Notes under the pieces: model-generated
What the model was told of the DNA's origin: nothing
Seen by the model: only the letters and a program-made list of their open reading frames with translations
Databases searched by the model: none
NCBI RefSeq assembly: GCF_001039355.2
Contig: NW_019775946.1
Span: forward strand, 730,893-794,892
DNA length: 64,000 nucleotides
DNA from: Lingula anatina
Lineage: Eukaryota > Brachiopoda > Lingulata > Lingulida > Lingulidae
Direction: 5' to 3'
Translations under genes and position numbers: made by a program
Shown: positions 50,662-63,100 of the stretch, piece after piece
Numbering within the stretch: the first letter of the stretch is position 1
Layout: each line of letters begins with the position of its first letter

Positions 50662-50889
50662 AAGCGGAAGTTTTGGGAGATGAGGATTTACAGCTTTGAT
50701 GAAGTATATTTATTGCCTTGGGAATGGAGGTTTATGTGGTAAACAAGCGGTCGCTATTGTTTCACAACGAGTGGTTGCTACAGTTTCACGTAGGCATGGT
50801 TGCTGCATCCTTTCCTGTGTGACATCGGTGTTATTAAGCTAGATGAATTTTGAACGGAAGGAAGTCTGACATGTGGTTGTGTGTGTGTG
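50662..50889. repeat. Exact direct repeat left of a one-base assembly gap (ARMC1 3' UTR)
   Basis: 228 bases from AAGCGGAAG to a (TG)n run, repeated identically at 50891-51118 after the N at 50890. Confidence 0.9.
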
Positions 50890-50890
50890 N

Positions 50891-51118
50891 AAGCGGAAGT
50901 TTTGGGAGATGAGGATTTACAGCTTTGATGAAGTATATTTATTGCCTTGGGAATGGAGGTTTATGTGGTAAACAAGCGGTCGCTATTGTTTCACAACGAG
51001 TGGTTGCTACAGTTTCACGTAGGCATGGTTGCTGCATCCTTTCCTGTGTGACATCGGTGTTATTAAGCTAGATGAATTTTGAACGGAAGGAAGTCTGACA
51101 TGTGGTTGTGTGTGTGTG
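50891..51118. repeat. Exact direct repeat right of a one-base assembly gap (ARMC1 3' UTR)
   Basis: Second copy of 50662-50889, continuing into unique sequence and the polyadenylation signal. Confidence 0.9.
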
Positions 51119-51199
51119 GGCACACAAGGCAGGAAAACCTCTTTTAAAATGTCAAATGAAATTTAAAATGAAACGTTGTTTTAATATTGTAATGTTTTC

Positions 51200-51205
51200 A
51201 ATAAA
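51200..51205 (+). terminator. Polyadenylation signal of ARMC1
   Basis: AATAAA in TTCAATAAAATG, the first such motif after the stop that lies on the same contig end as the last exon's continuation. Confidence 0.6.
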
Positions 51206-53506
51206 ATGTCATACTTGTAACTTGATTTTGTTATTCTTTACTCTTTATCATGGTGGTCAACCCAGGTAGCTGTTGTCAATTGTAGCATGTATGAGTAAAA
51301 CTGAGACTCCCAATCTAATCTACTTGTATTTTGTAAGGTATGCCAGCCAGCAAAAGTGTCTTGGCAGGTCCAAAAGACCAGTGACACTAATATACAGAGT
51401 TCTGAGTTTAAACCGCTGCCAAAGTTTTTTTTTTTTTGGATGGGAGGTTCTGTTTGTCTGTTACCAACATAATGGAAAAATTGATAAGATTTTGATAAAT
51501 TTTCAGAAACCAACAAGGGAAGACAAAATGACAAACATTAATGGTGATCCAACAATTCATAAATTATTTGTCTGTATGTTAGCTACTGACAAGGAGTTGG
51601 CAAATAAACAAATGATTAGATTTTGGTGGTGCTCCATTAATTAATAATTAGTTAATTAAAACAAATAAGAATTGCAGTACCTTGTCAGAGGTCTGTACTT
51701 TTCTAGTTTACATTGATACTTAACCAGAAATCGTACCCATCTTTGAATACAAGCCGCTTTAGCCATGTGAGAAAATCCAGAAAAAAAAACAAAAACAAGT
51801 GTCTTTTTGTTGTCCTGGTAACAAGTGTATGGTTACCACGACATGGCAGCTGGTGATAAACTGCATGTAAAGACTGCCACGTTGAACCGTTCTTTGGTAT
51901 AGTGGTATTGTCCATCAAAGACTGAATAAATACCAATGAACCACGTCACCAATGGTGCAAAATGATTTTTGAGTAAATTTTACTGATGAGCTTTGAAAAA
52001 TCACATAGCCAAATAAAACTTATTGTGATCTACAGGTAGTACCACATTTAAATAATTCAACATGGCTGACATTTATTGGCAACTTGATGGACTTCAAAGC
52101 CAATTCAAAGCCCTTGAATTGCAATACATCAAATCTATAGCAACACTCATTTTTATGTTAAATATTTATTCTGTTTGGCGTTTTATGAAATTGTGACAGC
52201 TTTTCAAGATGGTCCTTACTTTTATGCCACATCTGCAAGTAGAAACTGAAATGAATTCAATCTATTGTAATGGAATAGCACCCCTAGCTACAAGATTTAC
52301 AGGGTCCTTAAGTTGGTAAGGTTTTCTCCATTTGGTGTTATCCCCTTATATATGTTCTGGTTTTATATAGTAACAACAGAAACTGTAAAATACACCAATT
52401 TTCAAATATATTGGTCAATTTTTATTTTTACCAATATAAGTGCTATCATGTAACACTTTTCCCAGTTTTATGAAGCCAAACCTTGCACCTGAAATTGTAA
52501 TATTTACAGTCATATGTCACATCTTTATTATATACTTTAAAAATTGTCACCAAAATAGTTCTTAGATATACTCTGTACATATTTCATTTGGAATGACATG
52601 GGCTTGAAAAGATGGACTTGTATATTATAAGTAAACTTGAGACCCTTCAGTTATATCATAACATATACAATCATATAAGTTTGAGAACATCAAATAACAT
52701 ACATGTACTTCACTGATTTTTACCCAAGACTAAATTTATTTCAATTAGTTAATACTGTATTTACTGTGACAATATTACAACACTAGTGTGCCAGTACATG
52801 TTGACTAATAAGATAACTATACCTAGACTATTACATGGAACAGCCCTTCAATTTGTTTTTTGAGCCCATGACTAAATGCAGGATATATTTAATCAGCGTT
52901 TTCTTCACAAGTGAATAAAGCCAAAAATGCCCATTACATTCTAATTTTGATTTTTTTTTGTTTGGCTTATTAATAAGAATAATGATGAAAAGTACAGTAA
53001 TATATAAAATAAGGGTAACCACAAGCCACATGCAGTTGCTCATGGAACTTGTTAAAACATATTTAATGGGGCTATCTGTAAATTCTGCTAATTTTAAATA
53101 CTCTCTTATTTGCTTGGGTTGTAAAGGGAGATAATTTTGAGGATCAACATGAACCACACTGGAATCATACCAGCTTTTTTGCAATGTTGTAAATTAAACT
53201 GGGAGCTTACAAGCTTAAGTTCAAGATAGTTAAAATATTTTGATTGGGAATTGTAATACCTAAATATGGCAATTGCATGCATTTTATCTGTGAAAAATTG
53301 ATCTATACATATAGTTTTCTTCTGCAAAAGCATGAGGTTACACAATGAAGCAGCCATTTTTTTTTTCAATTTTCCAGGCACATGTTTAACCAGTTCATTA
53401 GCTAGTTACAGCCCTTTTTTGGCCTGGAACTTACATAATAATTACAAGTTCATTAAGTCTAATCATAAATTACATGCTAGATGAATGCACCAGTGGTTTT
53501 TTATCA
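51206..53506. other. Convergent 3' region between ARMC1 and the SCYL1-like gene
   Basis: About 2.3 kb of AT-rich sequence without a recognisable exon. Minus-strand AATAAA motifs (TTTATT on the plus strand, for example near 52735) could end the SCYL1-like transcript, which would then have a long 3' UTR. No RNA gene or transposon was recognised. Confidence 0.4.
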
Positions 53507-53966
53507 TCAATCTCCCTTTTTCAGCTTGCTTTTACTACTTGTGTCCACTTCCAGTGCTTCCCAAGCGTCATCATCATTAGCCCACACTTCATTATCCCAC
53601 CCCATATTAGGGTTAGCATCACTGCTGCCATTAGTGGCTGTGGCATCTCCAAAGTCAATCAAATTAGCAGTTGCAGGTTCTCTTGTCTTTTTACTCTTGG
53701 ACTCCTTGTTTTTAGCCTTGCCTTTCGTCTTACTTGGAGACGACTTGGGTTTTGTGTCAATGGGTGCCCCCCAGTCTTCCGTTTGCCAGCCATCCTCCCT
53801 AGAGGCAGTGTTCTTACTGTCCTCATCATTCCAGGATCCCCAGCCGTCATCTTGACTGGAGGTCAGTCTCTGGTCATCCTGGCTGTGATTGGCACCTCCC
53901 TCTCCCCACTCATCCTCCCATCCTGACCAGTCATCCCCAGTTAACAGAGGGGCATTGTTCCCACCA
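53507..53966 (-). CDS. Last coding exon of a SCYL1-like gene (tentative)
   Basis: Minus-strand terminal exon with a CTCTTTCCAG acceptor just above 53966, in phase 2, giving 152 residues to the stop at 53507-53509. The peptide is rich in Trp, Asp and Ser in a repeated D/E-W pattern (DDWSGWEDEWGE, DDGWGSWNDED, EDGWQTEDWGAP), then a Lys-rich linker, NLIDFGD, and DDDAWEALEVD before the end Lys-Lys-Gly-Asp. The C-terminal tail of SCYL1 (an inactive kinase that binds COPI coats at the Golgi) is built the same way (D-W-x-x-W segments, WEGLE) and ends in an RKxx/KKxx COPI-binding motif; KKGD fits KKxx. The kinase and HEAT parts would lie upstream, beyond the window. Similarity is compositional, so another trafficking protein with such a tail remains possible. 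Confidence 0.5.
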
Positions 53967-55975
53967 CTGGAAAGAGGAAAGTGAACTGTAGGCAATGGTT
54001 CAAAAACAACAATTTGTTATAAGTACAGTTTTTGGTGATGAGAATCAGTGACCAACTTTGGAACAAATTTTCATGAAAAAAGCTAGATTTCACTCATCCC
54101 GAGAGCATCGCCAGGTTGAATATCCATAGGTCATCTATTGGTTGAGCAGTGACTGATTGTCAATCTATGGAATAATTCTCATCAACAAAAACAGTACTAC
54201 ATACAATATCTTGAAACCAATTTAATAGTAAAATTCTTACTTGGGTTTGTGAATTTATTTAGAAAGTAATCTGCAACTGTTTTGTCAAACCAGTTAAAAT
54301 TTTTCATGGACTTCATTACATATTGAATTACACTGAACATGCACATGAAACAAAACAAGAAGATGCTGTTAAAAACCCATCATGATAAAATGGTTGTGTA
54401 AATGACAAGGAGAAAAGTGAGAGGGATGGCTGTCACATTATCACTGCCATCATATGTACAAGTTACTAAATCTAGTACTATACATCTCCAACTTTAGTCA
54501 ATGGGAGTATTTGAAAACATACATGGATAATTATGAAAAAGTCAAGAGCATTTTTGGTGAATGGTTGAGTGTAATTGGGTGAAGATCTATCTAAATATCT
54601 AAATATTGACAAGTTAAAGTCCACGATTTGTTCAATTTTTCAAGTGAAAGCACATATAATTAAGTAGGAAATTGAACGGAGATAATAACATTTGAAAAAG
54701 CATCAGATAACCCTGAAAGGAAATTATCTGCACAGTGTAAATTATCACACAGATATAACACAGCAGAAAACCTGAAATTAGTGACCTGAAAAGGTGTGCT
54801 ATCCACAAAAATACAAATGAATCATACTTTTAAATTTCTTATATGAACAGATAAAAATCACACTGTTCCATAGCAGAGGGAAGACATTTCATTTCTCTCT
54901 GCACCTTCTTTGAATTCTGTAAGAATTTTGTTTCTTAACGGAGCATCTTAAGTGGTCCAAATTCTTGGAGTTTTGATAAAATCAAGGGACTCTCAGCAGG
55001 ATTGGAGCAGACCTGGGAGTGTGGTGCTGCAATAATAATAATAATAAAAAACTGATAAAACTTGCCCACACATTTTTTCTAGTTGTTTTCTCTAAAATTC
55101 TGTTGAACAAGTCTATTGCACAACAGTACAATTTCAACATGTTTTAGGTGTTACTTAAATGATGTTTTGCCCCACCTTTCACGGATTCTTGCACATTTCT
55201 ACTCTTTTATGATGTCAGGCAGAGCAATAAGCCTCATATAAGCCATCAGATTATTCCTATAAGTTTGTAATTGCCTCTTGCGTCTGTGTATAATGTACAA
55301 CAGGCTGCAAAGTTAGGTGGTGATGTACTATTATCAAATAATAAGTCTTCTTTGTTCAAGTTGTTCAAGACCAGTTTTCCCCTCTTTGAATAGGCCTGTT
55401 TTAGAACAGTACTAAAAGGGTGTTTAACAGAACACTACACGATGGTAACTCTGAAAATGTGAAGAAAAAAAGGACTCATTTACGCCTCCCTGCACATTTT
55501 AAATGCATACAAATATGTGCAGGATCAAAATGAGTAAAGAAAGCAAAAAAATGTACAGGAGATGCTTAGCAGAACAATACATGTAAAGGTATAAATCTGA
55601 TATGTTGGGTAAACAGTGTGCAAAAACAGGAGTGTTTCTTTTGGCTTTGAATACCAGGCCTTCCACTGGAAGCCAGCTACAAATAACAGAATTTAAGGTT
55701 GAGTAAACCAAGCATAATTACTGACAATACATTAAGAAAATCTGGTTTTCTCCTATCCAACAAGACCAGGTCATACCATCAGTTTGGGATGAATCATAGA
55801 TTCCAAGTATTGCAATCCTGGTTTCAATTCAGAAAGAAGAACAAATGCAAAATGGTTAGTACCTCATATTTATCAGAATATGTTATTACCCAGTTTTGAT
55901 TTTTCTAGAAAACAGACGTAATGAGCCAAGGTAAAGTAAGGAATGGCTAGTTATATGTGGTCAGGGAGCTTTACA

Positions 55976-56063
55976 TTAACATGTCATAATTGCTAAGCAA
56001 CACATTGCTGGGTATTTTTCTCCGTCACATCCTTTATGCTTTGATACTAATGAGGCACCTCCA
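55976..56063 (-). other. Possible alternative terminal exon of the SCYL1-like gene (weak)
   Basis: A CTCTCTCCAG acceptor is followed by T-GGA-GGT, in the same phase and with the same first Gly-Gly as the exon at 53966. It then gives 28 codons including several cysteines and a TAA. Only splice-site and phase resemblance support it. Confidence 0.2.
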
Positions 56064-57704
56064 CTGGAGAGAGAAGAAAAGTGGAAAAAATATGTGAAAA
56101 ACATGAAGAGAACTGAACGTGCTACCAGTTTATTTCTATATGAAGATGAAGATATATGATAAATGAAATTGCAATCAGACAGAAGCAAGCATGAAGAAAA
56201 AAATCAACAACAAAGCAAGTAACAGCCTTAGCAAAGGTAAACAATGACTGTCAAATAGAAAATAATTTAAATCATTAAAATAAAGATTAAAAAACCAAGG
56301 CTGAGTTATAAATAAGCAAGTCTGCAATCTACTACTGAATTTTTCTGAGCATGGGAATATGTTGCTTCTTTTAATCTAACATATCATAAGTATCATCAAA
56401 ATGACCATTACTGCTCATTTGATTAAAAAATAAGTATTTTTCCTTTCCTAAATAGCAAGTATCCTTGGACAAAGGTGGAATTAGTCAATTAAGGCTGGGA
56501 GATTTCAGTAATTAAAGTAATAGCTAAAGACAAAGATATCAATCCTCTGTTGAAATAACTGAATTAAAAAAAATGTAGCAACTGTGTCAAAGCAGAAAAA
56601 GGATGAAAATAAAGGCAAACTGAATCAATGTAATTAAATTAATAACATGAACAGGTTCTGAACCACTTCATACGCCCACTATGTACAGCTTCATGGCTTT
56701 GTCTGGGAAATGGTTTTAAGCTTGTTATAATGAAAACGGAGGCCTTTAGGTTGTGAGAATTTTTTTCTCAATAAAAATGTCAAGCAAAAGTAGTCCAGAA
56801 AAATAACACCAATGATTATGGATGATAAGGTAAAGGAAAAAACATAGCACTTTAAAATCAAAAAGATCTAGTGAAAAAGAAGCATATCCTGCTACCTAGC
56901 CTTTTTCTAATATCTTCAGCGCAAATGAACTAAGCATGGTACTGAAAATAACATCACACTGACCATATTCAATAGTGTCATTCTAGGAATTAATACCACA
57001 AATTATACTAATGAATACTACAAATGTGTCAAGCATGTTGTATAATAGAGTATCAAGTGATGGCTGCCAGCTATGTCTCTAGGTCTATAGATATACCCTG
57101 CCTGAGTGTCTGATCAAAGTACTATTAATGTTTTAACACAAAGTTTCAATATTAAGCCATGGGACAGTATTTGTACAGGTGCAGCTAACTGGACCTCTAA
57201 GGATGGGGCAGAGTCTAGGGTGAGGCCCCTGGGGTGGTGGGGCACAATCTAATGACCCCCATGACATATATTAAATATTAGCCATGTGTTTTGTGATGGA
57301 GCAGGGCAAGAATATGCTCAAGGATTATGTACATCTAGAACCACTTGTTTTATGCTGGCTGGCAATGTTTTAAATAATAAGAACAGGACAGGTATGTGTT
57401 TGTTTTATGAAATGAAAACAAATGTTTTAGGTGATGAAAACACTACTGAAAGCAATACAAAGATTTGCATGATTATCTTTAATTTTTATGAATACAAGAA
57501 ATTTTGCCATTTTTATATTATTAACATTAATTTGCGATCATCCTATTTAATCAGTGCACTAATTTTTTATCACTTTACATGACATATCCAGTTTACATGC
57601 TTTTGATATGATGAAATTTCATTTGGACTTCCCTAAAACTAAATAAAAATTAATGCACAGCAATATCCATAGGTTGAAATCTATTCTTGAAATTATTCCA
57701 ATTT

Positions 57705-58360
57705 CTGAACCAATGAATAACCATAACATTTAACATTAAAATGACAATACAGGTTTCAGTTTCAAGAAAATTGGGCAAACAGTCTGGTTGTCTTCCTTTT
57801 TGATACATGAGAAAGAGGTTAATAAAGACACATAAATGCATCCAGATAGAGAAATTCATCATTTCATTGTTTCTTCTCACAAAATTGCAAATGAAGAAAA
57901 ACAATTGGAGTCAAGATACAGGTTCAGGGAGTCTCCTTAGATTTTTGGGGGTTAATTTTTGCTCATGTATTACAGAGAAAAATATTTCTGAAAATTACCA
58001 GGGATAATCTCTTACCCTTCAATTCTAGATCTAAACCAATGAATAACTTCGGCATTTATATTATGAAACTGACAACACAGGTTCCAGTTTCATAAAATTC
58101 GGGCAAACAGTCTGCTTGTCTTCCTTTTTGATATATGAGATATAGGCTAATAAAGACACATGAATGCACACAGACAAATTCTTCATTTCGTAATTTCTTA
58201 TCACAGAATTGCATAAAAAGAAAATAACTCTAGTCAATATACAGGTTCAGGGGCCCTTCTTAGATTTTGGGGTTTCTCTTTTTCATACCTTTATGAAAAA
58301 AATATTTCCTATTGCCAGCAGGGATACCTTCTCACCACTCACTCTGGTTCCAGATCCAGT
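57705..58360. repeat. Two-copy tandem duplication, unit about 325 bp
   Basis: Units of about 57705-58030 and 58031-58360 share ACCAATGAATAAC, GGGCAAACAGTCTG, TTGTCTTCCTTTTTGATA, TAATAAAGACACAT and ACAGGTTCAGG in the same order, with clear divergence between the copies. Confidence 0.8.
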
Positions 58361-60086
58361 TTCAGAAAAGAAGATAAGTTGAAAGCTGGTCTTCACTTTA
58401 TGACAATTCTCTGGTCTATCTCCATACAGGATGAAAGGATAGAAGTCAACTATAGAAGACTAATCATTCTGGCCCATAACTAGGTGGGTTTGGGGGGGTC
58501 TTTCGACCCCCCACCTTTTTTTGCCGAGAAAAGGTCCCCTGTGGGTAACATTTTATCTAGGTACAAAAAGGTTTCATGGTAAAAGGTCCACTTTTTCAGA
58601 AAAAGAACCCCCCTTCTATAATTGCTAGCTATGGACCTGTCATTTGCTCTACAATTCTGTTTTTGGTGAATAACTACTAGGTCAAATTATCTGAAAAAAC
58701 TTTGCCTTTAAATGAAGGTTAACTGTCAACTTCAGTTCTTTTGTGAAAACTCTCCCCAGGTTCCGTTTCAACCACCCACCCAGTCAAACACCCACCCACA
58801 CACTTTTAAGGTTAAACTAGTATGTCTAAACTGAGATATTCCACTTTGTAAAATCAACCTGCTGGTGGTTAAATCTTAACAGAAATCCTACCAGGCTTCT
58901 AAATGTTAGCTGTAGCCACATAGTGATAATTACGTTACCATGGAGAAAATAAATCTGTGGCAAACTACACAATTTGTTGACCCTTTTCAACAACAAATGG
59001 AAAAAATTATCCAGTTAATACTTGACTACATTTAAAAACAGTAACAAGTTAATTTTTTTTACAAGGTAAAAGTTACTATCATGAAGATATTTAAAGTACT
59101 ATCCACCTGTATGTAACACATGCAAACTGATGTCAAATAAAACTTCAGGTAAAAAAAAAATGAAGCATTTTTTGGTCAATCAATCTAGCTCACACACACC
59201 ATGTTATAGGTGCTCTATCAATGAAACAATGTTGTGTTGACTCTGTCAGTTGCCTCAAGTTTTAATGCATGACTTAACCTGCTAAGGTACCAGAAAATTT
59301 TGATCTATGGGCTTAATTTTTAGAAAAAAAAAAAAAAAAAAAAAGCTAAAGTCTCTTTAGAAAGGCAACCTTGTCAGTAAAAACTTATAGGAGCCCATGT
59401 TCAGACTAATATTGATGTAAGATTTTTTGACACCTGTGACTGAACTCTTCTTTCAATTTTTCCTCTGGACCATCTTGCTCTTTTCTCTTCTACCTGCATG
59501 TTTGAATCTTTCCATTTGTATTAGGATATTTTCTATTTTCTTTTCCACTACTGTTAAAGGGACATCTGTCAAACTATCCTCTTACTGGCTCCACCCACTT
59601 TCTCCAACTACCTGTCAGTATTAATCTACCAACAACCCTCCTCTTTCAAATCAAAACCTTTCAAAATCAGTCTAATCTCACTACTCTATCAACTGTCAGA
59701 GCAAACAGTCAATCAATGCATTTAATAAAACTAAATCTAACCAATTTCCAATACCAGACGATGAAAAATAACCCAAGGGTAAAACACGGTCCAACACAAC
59801 CTTAGACTGGGGCTTTCCACTTCACTAATTTCACATGCAGGTGTTAGGCTCACATTCAACCTAGGAGCAGCCAAGGTTTCGGCAAAATACTACACATCAG
59901 AAGATTGCACTATTCATACACTCTACTATTCTGGATAAAGAATAGTAGAAACTTTTGGCAAGTAGCCCAGCTCATCACATTCACAGCTGTCAGAGGCACT
60001 CTTAGATGTGGAAAATACAGCTGTCTGCACCCTTTGTGTTAGGAAAAAAACGACCAGAATGGGGGAGGAGAAATGACTAGTCTTAC

Positions 60087-60190
60087 CATGGGCAGTGTCA
60101 GAGAAGCCTCATAGTGCAAGTGTGACACAGAAAGGCCACCAAAGTCACTTTTACCAGATGGTTTCATGAAGATAAAGGTTGGAGTTTTTC
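60087..60190 (-). other. Possible internal coding exon (weak)
   Basis: 104 bp between a TGTTAG acceptor and a GTAAGACT donor, open in one frame (phase 1 to 0). It encodes a Gly/Ser/Leu-containing segment (FMKPSGKSDFGGLSVSH and on). The family was not recognised. It cannot directly precede the exon at 53966, because the phases differ. Confidence 0.2.
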
Positions 60191-63100
60191 CTAACAGGAA
60201 GGTCCAAGTCTGTCAGGCAGGAAAACTTTCTATTTAAAAAACTGTGATTTTTTTACAAGAACTATCTGACAGGACAGAGATAAGTTGGGCAATGCCTAGC
60301 TACCTAAAGATACATATTGGCTGGTTTTACGGTTGCATAAGAACTGGAATAAATAAAACTAGTTTCTAAACCAAAAGGTGAGTCCAGATCATAGATGATG
60401 GTTGTTTTTATCATTACCCTTTTATCTTGCGTGATATTTTATCCTTTGAACTATTCTCAACATGCTGCAAACATTACCCACTCCCAAAATCCAGAGAGAT
60501 CACATGTTTTTCAGATTCAATTCAGCAAGGTTATTATCTCAGTCTACTTTTGGCACAGTGGATCTCTAATGTACACAGTACAAAACAGAATGGTCTTTAT
60601 CCTGTTACCCAATTCAATATCGAGTCATTTTTCTCTTGTGCTGCATATATAACTATGACACGTTCACCGCAAAGATGTTACTGATACAGGTGAGTTGATA
60701 TCTATTTAGCTCAAGTTATCTGAGCATCAGCATACAAAACCTCAAGTGTCTCTTTGAGAACAACAGGCGGAACAGGATTTCTTTGTTTTTGCAAGTGTGT
60801 ATTAAGGAGGGAAAGACCAGAGTTCATACACACATAAAATAAAGCCTGTGTAAGCAAAGGAATCACTGCTGTACCAGGGAACTAAATCCTAGGATTTACA
60901 GTATACTGTATACAGGATCAGAAATACAGGTAAAGCAACCAAGATCAGTAGGAGAGTTCTTTATATCCTCTAAGGAAGTATGATATTAGGGGCTTACTTT
61001 TTTATGATAGCATTTTGTCAATAATGAGAAAAATAATCTGAGAACAAACACCTTGCTAGATTATCCATAAAACTTCTTCTTTTTTTGAACACACTTAATC
61101 CAGTAACTTTCAAAACTTTATCAAGAGACAAGATAGGACGGACATGACAGGGGCACATCAATAACACTATATCTTGGTAGAATGCTGGGTGTATTAGAGG
61201 GGAAAAAAATTAAAACTTAAACAATGCTAGAGTTATTCATCATAAATCAAAGGCATTTCACAAGATTATACTGCCTCAAAGCATTGTCTCTGACATGTAA
61301 AAGTTTTGATTCTTTTGTATCATCCTTGTGGTATCCTTCTGGTGATCAATCAAAAAAAATCATACTCCAAAAAGAATGCAGCATTGATACATTACAGAGT
61401 TTTAACGGTAATCCCTTACAAATGCTGGTAAATATGTCTTCTTTAGCACAATAATATTCTGTTCTCAGTCTCATATTTATTAGAATACATGTTCTGGCCT
61501 TTATCAGGAAAACAACTTCTCTTTACTCTTTGCCTTCAGTAACTTTTCAGTTATTGTACATTGTCTTGGTTAGAGAGCTTGCAATATTGTATTTTGGAGA
61601 CATCTTGCAAAACTTCTTTATGAAATCAGACACAACTTTTTAAAAATATTCCTATGTGACTTACATAGTGTGGAATGTTGATTGAAAATGTAATTATATC
61701 CATGGATAAAGATTGGAGTCAGAGTCATCCAAGAGATTATAAAATGCTCAAGTAATTCCAGCATTTTGTATTTCATATTGAACATCATATGGATGGTATG
61801 AATGTTGTTTACTCAAAACTTTTATGTGCTTGAGACAATAAACATGAATTGGTCAAATGTAAAAATTTGTTAAAAAATAATGACACCTTTTGTGTTATTT
61901 AAATCGTAAGTCAAAACATGTTTTATCCACCTGATTTGGTAAAGTAACATTTTTAATGAAAGAGACTGTTACAATAACCATAAATTTATGTTTTCTTAAA
62001 CATACATTGATTTTTCTATTTGAAAAATATTTTAACATTTGTAGAAACCCAATACAAATTACATAATATATCTACAAAGTGGGAAAAAAGCAAAAGCACT
62101 CAAAACATTGTTATTGAAGAAGAATTGCCCTGTTATTAAAGGAAAAAAAGCAGGACTATTTTCAAACACTTTGACGCTGACATATTCAGGGCACTGCCTA
62201 AACAATTTCAATAAACAGACTGTTGGAAAATCTAATAAGCAGAGCGTAAATTTTTTTGGCAGGATCTGATAAAAAACATGCACAAAAGTGACTTCTGTCT
62301 GAGGATGCTTTATATAAAGAAAACAAATATTGACAGAATTTTTCTTCACTCATGAGAAGAAAACCTCCTGAAGCCATAAATCTTCACAGGCCTCTTTACA
62401 AAATACCCATTTAATGCATGGAATACCGGATATTGATCTATAAAAGAACAAGAAATTGGGCGAGAGGGGAACAACATCGCAAAAAAAGCTGTAGCACATG
62501 CAGCTGGCTGGACAGAGGTGCTTCGTTGTTGAAACCAGTGAAAAAGTACACAGAGTGCAGCCTTGGTACAATGCTTTATCACCCATTGATTTACAAAGCA
62601 GTGAGTTTAGGTACATTTTCTGTCAAATGCACCCATTATTGAACGCCAATTGGACCAACTCCAGTGAACTGTGAGCAATGCCAATTTACTCTGTCATGTT
62701 TAATAGGCTATGATGTTTTTCTACAGCCCAATCAAGTGAAAGTGGACCAACTGTACTTCTCCCTAAAACTCACAGCATATAACGCAATAAAAAGAGTAGA
62801 ACAAAAGGGCGGATTCTTCACCGTGTAACTTCTAAAAAAGTTTCTTGGTCAACTCATCTTGGGTCTTTCTGGACTACCAATACCAACTTATATATTTAAG
62901 AATTGTTACAAAATTGATATTTTTCTTACTAGTGATGTTATCATAAGCTTGAAAATTTTTATTCAATCTAGAGGTGTTAAATGTTCACATGTAACTAGCT
63001 GCTTCCTATCAAGTCAGAAAATAAATACAGCAGCTGTCAGAGATGCAGAATACCCCTTTTCAAATTTTAGCTTTCAGTTTGACACCACAACATTCATCGG

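Noticed and set aside
53481-53926. Long plus-strand frames opposite the SCYL1-like exon
   Set aside because: They are shadows of the W/D-rich minus-strand exon, which has a proper acceptor and stop.
58480-58640. A hairpin-rich stretch (GGGGGGTC/GACCCCCC) as a terminator or RNA gene
   Set aside because: A single small stem in an intron of an animal gene, with no promoter elements or conserved partner. It may be part of an interspersed repeat.
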